A stretch of 64,000 nucleotides of DNA from Nematostella vectensis (Eukaryota > Cnidaria > Anthozoa > Actiniaria > Edwardsiidae), in assembly GCF_932526225.1 (NCBI RefSeq), contig NC_064041.1, forward strand, positions 5,576,046-5,640,045. Reading direction: 5' to 3'. The position numbers and the translations under genes were made by a program. The notes beneath the pieces are model-generated. The model saw only the letters and a program-made list of their open reading frames with translations. It ran no database searches and was not told the DNA's origin. Numbering within the stretch: position 1 is the first letter of the stretch; the number at the start of each line of letters is the position of its first letter. This document shows positions 36,126 to 48,775 of this stretch, piece after piece.

Positions 36126-37318
36126 TTGCTTTTTTGCCCCCTTTCCTTGTGTTAGGCCCTACGTCATGATTTTCTTGTGCCCCCTTTTACGATATTCCTT
36201 GTGTTACACCCTACGTCATAATGTTTTTCTTGTGGATAATGTACGATATGTGATGCCTCTTGTGACCATATCTCTCGGGTCCCGAGTTACGGTATCGAGT
36301 TGTACTTCCGCTATCTCTTTCCCCGTTCTCCTGTGTTGTGTTCCGTACCGATTCCGAGAATCTGCGTTTCCCTTCTAACTACGACATATTCTTTTTATCT
36401 GCGCTTAACCGCGGTATTAACTTCTTTGACCGTGTCAATAAGGAAAGGTCACCTTGATTACAAGTTCTAAGTCTTTTTCTTGGTTCGCAATTTCAGACAT
36501 GTTTTCGTCATGCGGAGTTGCGTTCGCTTTGTCTCACAATGCAGGGTCTCGTGGCTATGTTCAAGCTAATGTAGCTAATGTGTCATGAAACCGTGTAATA
36601 ATTAAAGAGTCTGCGATGGTTGAATCTGAGTTAAAGATAACAAAAAGATAATAGAGTGGTATGTTTTCAAATGCACAAGAGGTTTTGCCCATCATATCGA
36701 CTTTCACCAAGTATCAACCCGCGGCACATCAAAGGTGAAATAGATGGGTGTGTTCAGCCAAGTGTAAACCCGACAATACTTCATGATACGCCAGTGGCAA
36801 CCGAAACAAGCGTTTACCCCCTGTTTAAGGCACTCAAACAATTCATGTGAAGCATCAGGGCTTGTCTTAGACGCTCGTCTTCTTACTTGAGCTATCGCGT
36901 TATTGTGTAAAGCTGTGTTTTTTTCTGATAAAGAGTATTGTCTAGCTATCGCTTTAATTAAAATAGTCGGCGCCTTGCTCATAATTTTTCATTTTTTTTT
37001 TTTTTATTTTGCACTATTTTGAATAAGATAAAGAATATTTGGATACAGGTAGAAAAAAGGGGAAGTTAACTATTTACGGTACTTAAGAAGAAAAAAAAAT
37101 TTAAGGTGCGCAGTGACCATAGAAGCATAAGCTTTCGAGATGGTCACTGCCACAGTCAGATTTCGAGGGTCTTACAGGATATTATTATAATATTATTATA
37201 ATATTATTATTATTATTATTTTTTTTTTTTTTTTTTTTTTACAATATATAATATATACATAAACAAAATATAATATTTTAGAGTGAGGAAAAGTAAATCT
37301 GGCCAGGGTGGATCAATA

Positions 37319-39376
37319 TTAATTCTGATTATTTAATAAATGCAATTTCAGTTGTTCTATGAAGGAATTGTAAGGTAAGGACTTAATGCAATTTGGTATT
37401 TTTTCCCAAAATCTAGAAGACATGGCTGTAAATTTAGTTAATCCATAATTGGTTTTGGAAGCTGGCCTAAAGAGATTGCCTTTGGAAGCATATCTGGTAT
37501 TATGTGAGTGAACTTGAGTGGCAGGCAGGATTAGATTACATAATGGCTTAGGCATAGTATCAGGAAAGTGTTGGAGCTTATAAACAAGAGATGATATCCT
37601 TAGATTATGTATGTTATCAAGATTCAGGATCCTAAGCAGTTGGTAATAATTCGATGGACTTTCCCTTTGGGGAGCAAAGAAAATAGAGCGAATGCATTTA
37701 TTCTGCTTCGTTTTGATAGGGCGAAGCCGTGTTTGGCTTGCCGAGCCCCAGCTCATTATACCATAAGAAATATATGGGTAAATTAAATTATAGTATAGTT
37801 GTGTTAAAGTAGTCAGGGGAAGAAAATAACGTAACTTGGAAATGATTCCAAGATTTTTTGCGAGGCATTTATTAACATGATTTAGTTGTGAATTCCATTT
37901 GAGATGTTCATCAATAAAGACACCTAAGTATTTTATGTTGTTAGTATTCTTTATACCATATGCTGTTAAGTCAATAGAAACACTTTTTCTGGGGGAGGTG
38001 ACAGTGATATGATGTGTTTTCTTAAAATTAATGGACAACTTGTTAGCGTTACAGTATTTGATGACATTGTCTAATTCACTATTAACAGTGGTTTCTAAAT
38101 CTTTGGGGTTTTTTGAAGTATAAAATAGATTTGTATCATCTGCAAATATTCTAAATTTCAGTTTCTTAGAAGAGTTGGGGAGATCATTAATATATAAGAG
38201 GAATAATAAGGGACCAAGGGTAGATCCTTGAGGAACTCCGCAAGAGATTGGTAGCATAGATGATTCCGCATTGCCAATTTTGACAAACTGATGACGATTA
38301 GAGAGATAACTAGAAAACCATTTTGCGGGGGTTCCCCTGACTCCATATTTGTACATTTTAGCTAATAAGATGTCGTGGTTAATAGTATCAAATGCCTTTG
38401 AAAAATCTAAGAAAATAGCACATGTAGTCATACCTTGGTCAATAGAAGACTTGAGGGTCTCAACAGTTTCTAATATGGCATGTTCGGTTGAATGGCCTTT
38501 CCGAAATCCAAATTGAAATTCAAATAAAATTTTATGTTTTTCAAGAAAAAAAATCAGCTGGTTGTAGATAAGCTTCTCAAGAATCTTGCTAAATGAACAG
38601 ATTATTGATATTGGTCTATAATTCCCTGGTTCAGTGGCATCCCCACTTTTATATATAGGAGTAACCCTTGAGATTTTGAAAATATCAGGGACTTCACCAC
38701 TTGCTATAGATTCATTATAAATGGCAGTAAAGGGAGAGGCTAGGATGGATGCTGACAATTTTATAAATTTATTAGGAATAGTAATATATGATTTATTTTC
38801 ATTAAGAGATGCAAAAAGTAAAAAAACCTGTGCTTCTGAAACTGGAGACATAACAAAAGAAGAAGTTGTAGATTGTTTAATATAGGATGTAGGAGATATG
38901 GATTTGTCATCTTTAATTTGGGAAGCTAGATTGGTTCCTACATTTGTAAAAAATTTGTTCAACTGATCAGCAATATCAGAAGGATTGGTAAACGACCTAT
39001 TTCCTGAAGTAATGCGACTAGGAGCACTTTGCCCCTTTGTTTTCCTTTGTATCAGCTTGCCGATTAATTTCCAGGTAGCTTTGAGGTTGTTTTTACAGCT
39101 AATAAATTGAGAATGGAAATATTCCTTTTTACTTTTGTTGAGAAGATGTGATAAAGTATTAGAATATTGCTTGTATGCTATTACTTTTTCTTGGTTTTTG
39201 CTAAAAAAGTGACTTCGGTACATTTTTTGCTTGTGCTTTATTGATTTTAAGATGCCATTGGTAATCCATGGTTTACTAAGTTGTCTTTTTTTTGCACGAG
39301 AGGCAATTTTCATTGGTGCATGTTTATCGATAACCATAAAAACAAGGTTGTATATAGCCCGAGGCACGGCGGGCAC
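37319..39376 (-). mobile_element. 5'-truncated non-LTR retrotransposon (LINE, jockey/CR1-like) with intact RT
   Basis: An uninterrupted frame of about 685 codons encodes the RT half of a LINE ORF2: HAPMK linker, SRVTPIYKSGD, NYRPIS, GFRKGHSTEHA, FLDFSKAFDTINHDIL, CGVPQGSTLGPLLFLLYIND, catalytic FADDTNLF, LSINFKKTHH, and a C-terminal domain ending FIEQLKLHLLNNQN. The endonuclease domain expected upstream is missing; similarity begins around 39360. First ATG is near 39340. The 3' side (lower coordinates) has a T-run and TAATATTAT repeats, i.e. an A-rich tail on the element's strand. Lack of stops suggests a recent insertion. It ends about 350 bp before the first exon of the AP-2-like gene, in opposite orientation. 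Confidence 0.92.
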
Positions 39377-39723
39377 TTGGAGTAACTCCGGGCTTCGGCT
39401 GGCCCCCTAACCGAGTCCACATGAAGCGTGCTGTGAACAACTACGCATAAATTGCAAATAGCTACCACATCTGAATAAGAGCGTTTTTTCGCCCGTACTG
39501 TCAAGAAACCGCGCGCGCCGTTCTGGAATGGACATTTATCATCTCGGTACTTGCTAGATATTGGTGTCGTTCATCCGTAGCGGGTAAAGTGCCTTCATAT
39601 GAGGCTAGAGAAGAGGAAAAAGTTATAAAGAAAAGATGAGGACTTTGCGCGTGTGTGGAGTTTCTACAACGTGCTGTTGAATTTGATCTGGAAATATCAG
39701 GAAACACGGTCCAATCTTCTGCT

Positions 39724-42700
39724 ATGAGTGTGATGGTCAAAAAAGAGAGTGAACAAGGTCATTGCACTACTCCTGGACAAGAAGAGACTTCGCAAAGCAA
39801 GGTTAACGCTCCCTGCCGAAGTGAAGATGGATCGTTACACAACAAAAACAACGAGAAGAGCAAGGGTGAGTATACCGGCTGATCTAAGTTAAAGTATATT
39901 CAAGAGGAAGAGGACTCAAACAAGGGTTAGCAATAAGATTAAAGATTTTTCATTCAGAAGCTAAGTATGAATTGCTTTCCACATTTCCCCGTATGTTCTA
40001 AATTAAAGTCTAAATTCTCGTCGCAAAGAGACTGAATGTGTTATCAGATAGTGCCCGGGGCACTAGAAAAGTTGGTAGAGAGCGGGGCTGTTTTCAATTT
40101 CCGCCGCCTTTATAGCAATCTAAGTCACATCTGGTTTAAAGCTGCCCGTGCAACGGGAAGGGAAGAAACTAGAACGCCAAACCTACTGACTACGACCCTT
40201 AACCGGTGTATCGGGGTATATCAATACACGGAAAATTCCACCAGACAGTAGAGAAATGTATGCTTAATCCTTGCTAAGTCTGTATTGATAGTATAGCGAA
40301 TGTGAGCCTCGAAAATACGCCTAATTCGGTACCTAGTCCACACAATGCCTTTGCATATGTAAATCTGCCGCCGGCTGTTTGTAGCGTACTCACATAGCTT
40401 CTCGCATATGAGTTTGGTAAGAAATTAGCTGTTCGTTTGAGCAAATATTACAACCCTTCGGGGCTTGAAGGCTTTTGCCCAATGAAAGTAGACCCGGTTC
40501 CTCATTCCCAATCATGGCTTTCTTAGCCGCCGTATTTACGTCGCTGTGATTGGCTGTGTTTTCGGATCGTGTGGGTTGGAGTAAGGCATATATTATCATC
40601 GCCGAAGGCTAGTCGCCACATCAAACAGTCAATGTGCTCCATCAGGCTTGTATTGCCACTAGCGATATTACTCCCTGCTTTGCCGTAATCCTGGCTACGC
40701 AGAACAACATCTTGGCCTTAGCCGAGCTAATATGTTGAGCCAACTGGCAAGACATACCACCCCTCAGTTTTACCTTCAAGCACTCCACACTATCGCCACA
40801 GACAACCTCTGTTTCAACAGGCTATTTTAGAAGGCAGTTTCCCGCACAGCGTTTTTCTTAAAAAGAAAAAAATTATTCTACTTGTGGTATCTTCCTCTCA
40901 GTATTGTTCCCTTTAATTGTTTGGGCTTCTGGAAGTAACTAAGTGATTTTCTTGTTTTTGCTATGGATATAGCTGTGCATAACATATAGTCTTTTAGCAT
41001 CACTTTGCCATTCAATTCAAGGTAAGAAAATGTTATCGGTCCTATTCACAAGGCTAAGCTGTAATTGTAGTCGGAAAACATAATAAACAAATTTAGAAGG
41101 ATATTCACTGTTTCTTTTTTTTGTAACATTATGGACAAGTAACTTCTTATCTCTGATTTGACTTTCCTTTTGAAAATTTTCTACTTTTCAAAACAACTCA
41201 AACGGCTGATTATTATTCTAAGTGCTGACAGATGTGCCTCTAACTCAAGAGGTACGAAAAGTTATTACGCTTTACCGCATACTCAAGGGCCAAAACGGAC
41301 GCTGCGCATATTAATTTTCTAGTATATAGGTCCATTATGCCCTGATGAAACAAGCATTTATTTTCAACCCTAGTCAATCTCTCTCCATGGAATCCTTCCT
41401 TATGTACTGACTAATGTACTTTTTGTAATTTCATAAAAGCATTAAATAATAAACGAGCACTTGTTCGCATACCCTGACTCACTATATGTAGATTTATGCT
41501 GAGCTAACGCCCCAAATTTTGGTATTTGTTAGTACACACAGCTTCTTTTCGATATTAGGCTTCAGACACAGCTTCTATTCTGTCTAAGGTTTCAAATAGG
41601 CCTTGTCGCTAACCTTAAGTTTTAGAGTCTTTAGAATCTTTTTACAAAAATTGGCTCCAAAAAGTTTAATATACCAATCCAAAGCATAGAATTTTATAAT
41701 TGTTTGATGGTGTAGTTTTTAGTCTATGAATGATAAATGTGAGTCAAAGTAAAGTTTGCTACCCTTTTTAAAAAAGTAAAAAGGTGACGTTTTGCTATAT
41801 GTTTTTCTATGAAACATAATAACATTTTGTCTTTCTAGTATCCATGAGATATCTTTATGAACCAATACAAATAGAGTGTGCGGTGTGCGATAGTATGTTT
41901 AGCTATTTGTAGTAGATAAACGCGCTTTGGACAATTCACCGTTAAAAGCCTGATGACGATTGTGGCAATATAGCCTTTTAGGTAGAAATTTATATTGGCC
42001 TTTTTGTAGAATCTTCTCCAAATAAGTACAGCTAATCGTTGTTATAGAACAAACCGGATAAGTAAAACGCTATTCACTTCACAGGTTTCCTATCCCTTGT
42101 TGGCGAATTGTCTTCGTTCTATTTGTCTTACCTCAACAAATAATTAAATATTACTGGAGGGATAGGTCACACGATTAAATAATTATTTTATTACGTTTAA
42201 AGCATTTTTGACAGCATTTGTTTAGTTTTTACACGTTTATAATACTCAAGGGTTATCTAACTATGTTGTTCACTGAAGTTTTATTTTTTCTCTGAAAATA
42301 GCACGTACACTATCCACGATCTACGTGACCATCAAATGAGTTACATATGTTGTTGTAGGCTCATTGTGTGGAAAGGCGAAAGGGAAATGTTCTTTGATCT
42401 GCCCCGTGTTAAAAACCAATCTGTCAGCATTTCAAGTTGAATCGTACGCTTAGCTGAATGGAGTAATGCTATTATCTTAAGATTGGTTGCATATGTTTAT
42501 GTGACGGCTTAAAAATGTTTCTGATAAACCACTTTTTACACTTTTGTGTACCTTAATTAAAAAAAAAAAAAAAAACTGTTGCAGACCGGCCTGCAGACCT
42601 TAAGGAAAACGGAGGAAGGCGCGCTCGAGAAAATTTCCCGCCATATACCAAATAGATTTGGATAGCTTTTCTCTTTGTTGTTTATACAAAATCTATCGTC

Positions 42701-45528
42701 AATTCAATGATACCTCGAATACATTAGAATGTTCTAGAAAGTGCCTACGGCACAACTTGAATGCATGACGTGTAAAGCCAGATTTTATTTAAAACAAATT
42801 CCCATCAGTGTGGTGAAGCCGGCTTGACAAGCTGTCTGCGTGATGCGGAGGTGAGATGGCTGATTCTTCCTTTCTCACCAGGAAGGCCTTTAGCAAAAGC
42901 TTCGTATCATCCCTCAGGCAAATTGGTCAGCGGTATTCAGGAAAAGCTTGAGGGATAGCTCACGGGTGAAATGACCACTGCTAGCTCTTTGCCTTCATTC
43001 GTGCTATATCTTGGAATAGATTAGAAGGCTTTGCCAATCAGCCATGTGGCTTATAGCCTTCGGCTAACATTTGCTTATCCCACAATTCTCTGAGGGCATT
43101 ACGTTTGATCACTGATGAGTAATGCCGCAAGCGATGAATTTGAAAGAGTCTTTCCGTAGTCTTCCCGCAGCGAAAACACGACACACTCAGCCTTATAACA
43201 TTTCATTGACTCAAAGCTGGTAGAATTCAATGATAGCGACGTTTGTCGCTTTCATCAAGTTCTATATACACAACAATGCCTGACAGTAAGTTTAGTGTGA
43301 CGTACTATAACGAAAGCAGAGAACAAACCCAAACACGTTATGTATTCTCTTTTGTCTTTCTGTTTCACGTGTTTATTTCGTTTGTATTGTGACTCATTTA
43401 TAGGGTTTTAATCTTTTTCTTTACAGATGAAAGGAAGATGAAACACTCTAATTTATCTCTTTCTTTTCTAGATGAAGATACCACAGGGAGCCCGGTTATT
43501 AAATCCGCCAAGCTCACAATCAAACAAGAACGAGTCGACGACGAGGAGGAAATATCTAACTGTCACTATAGCAACCGACGTGACAGCCGTGACGACGACT
43601 TGAATAGCAACACTTCGGGTAACCATGACGACGAGGCCTATTTTCGTGAGACTTTAGCGGACGGCGATATCACAGTTGTACGAATTCCCGTCAACGGTCA
43701 CGATGAGCACTTCTCGTATCCTCGTCGTGTCCCCGTAATGTACCCGATGCATTATCGAGGGGCAAGTCACAGCAGGGGGTCTGCAAGCCCGACGGGTTAT
43801 CGATTGGAAGACAACGAGCTCGCTCCGGATGCTAGACGAAAGATTTACGAAGGTGGCTGTTGGAGTGAGTCTCGTCAGGCAAGAAAAGCTTACTCGCCAC
43901 TACCACCAAGTGCCCTGCACGACAAAACATCCACTAGGGAGGGAGACAAGAGGCGTAATTTGTTCCCGACATACGCACCGGAAGTTGATAAAGCGAAGCA
44001 TCCAAATGGCTTCCGGAAGGACGCGAGACGTGAGCGGCCCCACGTGCGCGGGGAGGACGGAGAGGAGGAGTCTCTATGGAAACAGGTTCAGCGGTATCGT
44101 CACCGAAAGCGGCCAGTACTTGGCAAGCTCCACATTCCGTCACAAGAGGAAACCATTTTCATGCAATACAACGAGATCCGGGAACGTCGTCTTCGAGAGG
44201 GACGCTATTTGCCGCGGGAACCCTGCGGACGTTCGGAGACAATTGAGAAGGAGGAGCCCGCACCAGTCTCTCCTCCATCGCATCCCTCTAGTGATGACGA
44301 CAGCAACCGGAAGCAGGTCTCGGAAGCAGACGTTACGTCATCGAATGCGCCTAGTGAGACAAGGAGAGGAGAAAATGACTTAGAGGAAGCGCCGACCATG
44401 TGCAATGGGGATATGCTGCTTACCACAATAACTGCAAATACGGACTTACGCATGGGAGAGTCTCCCGGGGACTTGCGCACCAAACCAGCTGTTACTTCAT
44501 CAAACCCGGCAGTAATCAGTGAGTCTGATGTCGTATCCTTCAATTCGGGTCGAAATAGGATGACGCCCTCTGCACCTTTGCCACGCCCATATACCCCTTT
44601 ATACCCTGAGGTGCCTTGTGACTCACGCCGACCCCCAAGGTCAGATACATACAATGCCCTGTGCGGTAGAGACGCTCCCTACACTCCTGGGGGACAATGT
44701 AGGCATAACAACTGTAGCGAGTATGACGTCAGCTACGGTTCGGATGAATGTTGCCATGACCACCCGGAACGAAGACGCGTAGGATGTAGTCACCATTGTT
44801 GCTACCCAACTGAGCAGAAGGCAATGCGCAAGCGCAGAATGAGCGACCCGGATGAATACTGGTCTAAGCTCGCGAAAACTCGAGCATCGGACTCTCCCAT
44901 CGCATGCAGAGATTCTAGTCCTTTCCAAAACGAAACGCATTCGCCGTCATCTTCAGACTCCGTGGATATCATTGACTCCGAACAACTTCGTGGTTCCCGA
45001 TTTTCCACCGAAGATCCTCCGTACGAGTGCGAAAACTCTCGGGAGTCTGTCGTGTCTTCCGATACCGTCGCGGATAAGCGGAAAGACCGTGGCGATGGCT
45101 CGGCTCAGATGAACGAAGATGACGTGGTCTGTCAAGTAAACGGGCTGTTCTCGTTGCCAGGTTACCGTGAAACGAAATACAACATCAGTCTGGGAGAACT
45201 GAAGCGTCGCACAGGGCAGCCCGAAACCCTTACAAGAGTAGAAATGATCTCCTACGTGCGACAAGCGAAAACCTCAGGTAGAATTCTACTGGACAAGAAT
45301 AGCATTACTACATCGAACCGCTCGCACCCGACCATCATGTCGCGCGTGTGCGAGCGTGAGGCACAGGTCCTCGCGTGTGGGTTGCATAAGATGAACATGG
45401 AGTATCTGCCACTTAGAAAGATGGCGCAGAGGGCGGTGGGCGTTTACAGGTCACGTGGCTGCGAGGGGTGCCAGGAGTGCAGGCTCAGAATGAGGCGGAA
45501 AATTGTGGATGTGGAGATCACGAGGTGA
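39724..45528 (+). CDS. Divergent AP-2-like transcription factor, two exons recognised
   Basis: The large exon 43427-45528 is preceded by an acceptor (TTTCTTTACAG). It joins in phase to a small exon 39724-39865 (MSVMVKKESEQG..., donor GTGAGT), giving about 747 residues. At 45121-45460 it reads VVCQVNGLFSLPGYRETKYN, then LGELKRRTGQPE, YVRQAKTSGRILLDK and EREAQVLACGLHK. This follows the first half of the AP-2 DNA-binding domain (V-x-C-x-V-x-G-x-x-S-L, KY-x-V-x-x-x-E-V-x-RR, RRAK-x-x-x-GR-x-L, EGEA-x-x-LA). The rest of the AP-2 helix-span-helix dimerisation domain is absent before the stop. Two SUMO-type motifs (VKKE, IKQE), charged disordered stretches and a Cys/His cluster lie N-terminal. The first exon is less certain than the second; more 5' exons may exist. 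Confidence 0.65.
39866..43426. other. Intron 1 of the AP-2-like gene
   Basis: No exon, RNA gene or recognisable transposon was identified in these 3.5 kb apart from short A/T runs (an A17 tract near 42559). Unrecognised enhancers could lie here. Confidence 0.4.
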
Positions 45529-45632
45529 TTTATTTTATTTACTCGTTGACTTAAAATCTAATACAGTATTCAATATATCCAGCCAAAGCCGGCTTACCTA
45601 ACTCGAAGACCTGTATAAGTAACTCGATAGCA

Positions 45633-45836
45633 CAGGCCCGTACCCAGTATTTTTCTTGGGGGGTGGGGGGCTGCGAAATCCGAAAAAGTGGACCTAATTT
45701 TTCCGTGGGTGGGGGAGGAGGCAATAAGTACCAGACGTACCAGAGTGATCTAGCTTATTCTTTATAGTTTTGTCTACAAATAGCACGTCTATTTGGAACC
45801 GAAAGTGGACCTTCGGCCGTTGTGTGTCGTGTGTGT

Positions 45837-45867
<31 letters not shown>

Positions 45868-45921
45868 GGGGGGGGAGGGGGGTGCGTTCGCACCCCCTGC
45901 ATCCCCCTGGGTACGGGCCTG
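45633..45921. mobile_element. CAGG-end MITE with near-perfect 5-bp target duplication (TAGCA/TAGTA)
   Basis: Left end CAGGCCCGTACCCAG and right end CTGGGTACGGGCCTG are exact inverse copies. Flanks are TAGCA (45628-45632) and TAGTA (45922-45926). A (GT)n tract running into a long G-run (about 45831-45880) sits just before TGCGTTCGCACCCCCTGCA. It shares most of its length with the element at 643-951. Confidence 0.82.
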
Positions 45922-46590
45922 TAGTATCCATACGAGACTGACCTGTGTCACATCTAGGTCAAAAGTACACCATATATCCAACAACTCGCTAGGTTTTAGG
46001 TCATCACCATTACTGTCCCCATGCACGAATAACTCGTAAAACTGACCCAAAACTTGCGCTCACAACACGTTGCTTTCGGCTATTATTAAGTTTATGTAGA
46101 ATAGAAAGAAAAGATTTCTTGGGAAACGGTTGTCGGGAATGAATAAATGAATGAATCGTTTATTAGCCACATTTGCAGTGTGGCGGTCAATTTACGATAC
46201 AAGTTGACAGGTTATCAAGAGTTCAAAACGTTTAAATCAAATCATACGCTAACCAGAAAAAAATATTTCCTTTACCAGAAACATGCTAAGAGAAATGTCA
46301 CGCGTCACGCAAGAGTCAAGCTACAGCGGGATGCTCGACGCTTTCGACCTCGCATCACACACGTTCGGCACTCCTAACCTGCTGAACAACATCAAGCTTA
46401 TGGACGAGTATTTTAGGCATCTTCTACTCGCGCTAGACGACGAGCACTGAGCTCTCATATTTGACGACGCATACGATGTCACATAAGAACTGAATCCGTA
46501 TACTCTCATCAGCCTAACTCCTAATGTGACGTCACTTAGACTGTTGCGTCATGACCTCTTAGATGCCATTAAAACTGAATCCGTTTACAC

Positions 46591-46999
46591 TTATCAGTGA
46601 ATATATATATGTAACGTTCCATATAATGTCATGACCTCATATATGTCATAAAGAACTTCACCCGAGCATCACTTATCAGTGAATATATATATGTAACGTT
46701 CCATATAATGTCATGACGTCATATATGTCATGAAGAACTTAACCCGAGCATCACTTATCAGTGAATATATATATGTAACGTTCCATATAATGTCATGACC
46801 TCATATATGTCATAAAGAACTTCACCCGAGCATCACTTATCAGTTAATATATATATGTAACGTTCCATATAATGTCATGACCTCATATATGTCATAAAGA
46901 ACTTAACCCGAGCATCACTTATCAGTGAATATATATATGTAACGTTCCATATAATGTCATGACCTCATATATGTCATGAACTTCACCCGAGCATCACTT
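46591..46999 (+). repeat. 82-bp tandem repeat, five copies
   Basis: The spacing of GAATATATATATGTAACG is exactly 82 bp between positions 46599, 46681, 46763, 46845 and 46927. Units contain CATATAATGTCATGAC and CTCATATATGTCAT, which are partly self-complementary. Upstream (about 46440-46590) are decayed relatives sharing CTGAATCCGT. Confidence 0.93.
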
Positions 47000-48775
47000 G
47001 AGTCCTGTGTAGTAGGAGCATATCACCCATTGTATTTCGTAGGTTGTCTCAAAGTAACAAGGGTGCGGTATGAATAAAGTGATGTAGTTCAGTAATAGAC
47101 AGTGTATAGTATTTACCTTCACATTCGGAAGGGAAAGATAATAAAGTTATATTCACTGTGGTCTCCTTTTTTATTTTTATTGTTAGCCTGCTTCGCTCCT
47201 TCCGAGGAAAGAGTTGGAAGATTTCCAATTGCGATTCCGATGGCAATTGAGCTCAATCAGGTATCAGATATCGCCCCTCGATCACTAAAGAAGTAGGAAA
47301 TTCACTATTTAGGGAATCATCGTGTAATATATTCTTAATAAATCTCCTGATCTCCTGACATTAAATCATGGTGGTAAGACACCGAGGGAGAGGGTAAAAA
47401 AGCAGCGAGAGATACCTTTTAAGCTTCTTTGAAGCTAGAAAAATCACTTTTGGTACTCCGCCTGAAGAAGGAAAATGCCATTTATATGATAGTGTAGTCT
47501 GTTTCTTTTGTGAAAGTTTTTTTTTTCTAGCTTATTAGTAAAGCGATTCAATCGAATCAAAATGTAAACATATGACAAATGATTGATATTAACAAAAAAA
47601 GTAGGTTCTCCATGAGAAGAGTCATCAAACTGTCATGTGACCCATAGTCCCTAATTTTTCCGTTTAAAAAGTGGTTAAAAATCGAGGGACTGCCTTGGTT
47701 AAAAACTAATTTGTACCACGCAGTGCATGTTGCAGTGCTCCAAAATGGTTAGTGAGAAAAAAGTTAAAAGACCCATTTTTAACTATGGTTGCAAATCAGA
47801 CAGCCTTTGTTACATCAACTGTATGCTAGATCAAAGGTAAACCCCCGTGAGCCAACTGAGAGGTAATCAATGACAATCAATTTTATAATTTTGAATAGAA
47901 GCTTTAAAGACCAGAAAGCCATTAAAATTGTTGTGTGATGTTGTGAACAATATGCGATTTCTTTAAAGTGAAGGAAAGAACCAAATACGACCGATCTTCA
48001 AGATTTCTAAGAAATTTCTAAGATCATGTGAATGATTTACGAAGTTTGGCGATCAGCTTAAAAACTTTGATTAAACAGCGTTCTTACTCAAACCCCCAAA
48101 TTCACTTTTCGGTCGCATTTCTCCTCAGAAGCTCTCTTCCACCATATCAATATTTTGAGTGTGTTTTCTGAAAAAAAATCTAAAGAATTCGGCTAGAAAA
48201 GTTGCTCACACCAAATTTTTAAATGTTACAGAGATGTGCTCAAGTACAGGCTTGGGTTTATTATCATTGAGCTATGTAGAAAGCTTGATAAGTTATCTCA
48301 TCCCTGTGAAACGATGACTTAAGATGGTGTCGCATGGAATCGAGGACGCCGGATAGTGGCTTATGCAAATGAGCATCTGTTCCATAGACTGTGGATAGCC
48401 TGATTTTCAGCCTGAAAATGAGCAAAAGTTTAATTCCAAATTTTAAAGAAATTTAGAAGATATGAAATTTAGATATTAGCGAAAGTTGGCTTTATTTATC
48501 ATCAGAACCCGACTTCCCCCTAAAAACGAGGAGAATTCATATTTTGAACATTTGAAAATTGCACTTCAAGCCTCATATCTCGAAGACAAATCCTACCTCG
48601 AAGCTTACCGAAGTTAACCAGACCTTATTTTGGGAAAGCTTGCCATTTTTTTCCTCAGAAACAGCTTGGGAACTTCTGATTGGGCTCCCTGTGTATTTCG
48701 CCATGTTTTTAGGCGCGGACACTAAGCTCTATCAATCGAACACGATCGCCGAAGAAGTTCTCTTGGAATCATAAA

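Larger units (their letters stand above)
30593..37318. other. Long gene-poor spacer between AGPAT and the LINE
   Basis: The AGPAT 3' UTR opens the region. It then holds C-runs (30759-30774), two inverted-repeat elements, a 24-bp minisatellite and AT-rich sequence (annotated separately where clear). At 37180-37241 a TAATATTAT-type repeat and T-run form the 3' tail side of the adjoining minus-strand LINE. I found no convincing exon; small frames such as 36704-36982 resemble nothing known. Confidence 0.5.
45529..48775. other. Intergenic region between the AP-2-like gene and ABCF1
   Basis: Contains a MITE and an 82-bp satellite (listed separately), then 1.7 kb of AT-rich sequence leading into the ABCF1 5' UTR. 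No further gene is recognised. Confidence 0.5.

Noticed and set aside
36704-36982. Minus-strand frame of 92 residues
   Set aside because: No recognisable motif, no splice partner, and located between repeats; not supportable as a gene.
39655-39723. Upstream extension of the AP-2-like first exon
   Set aside because: The frame begins with GTG after an in-frame TGA; the first ATG is at 39724.
43829-45264. Overlapping frames of 70-185 residues on both strands
   Set aside because: Shadows of the long AP-2-like exon; they resemble nothing and break at short intervals.
48559-48774. Short frame directly before the ABCF1 start
   Set aside because: It ends two bases before the ABCF1 ATG and resembles no known protein; most likely 5' UTR or promoter sequence.
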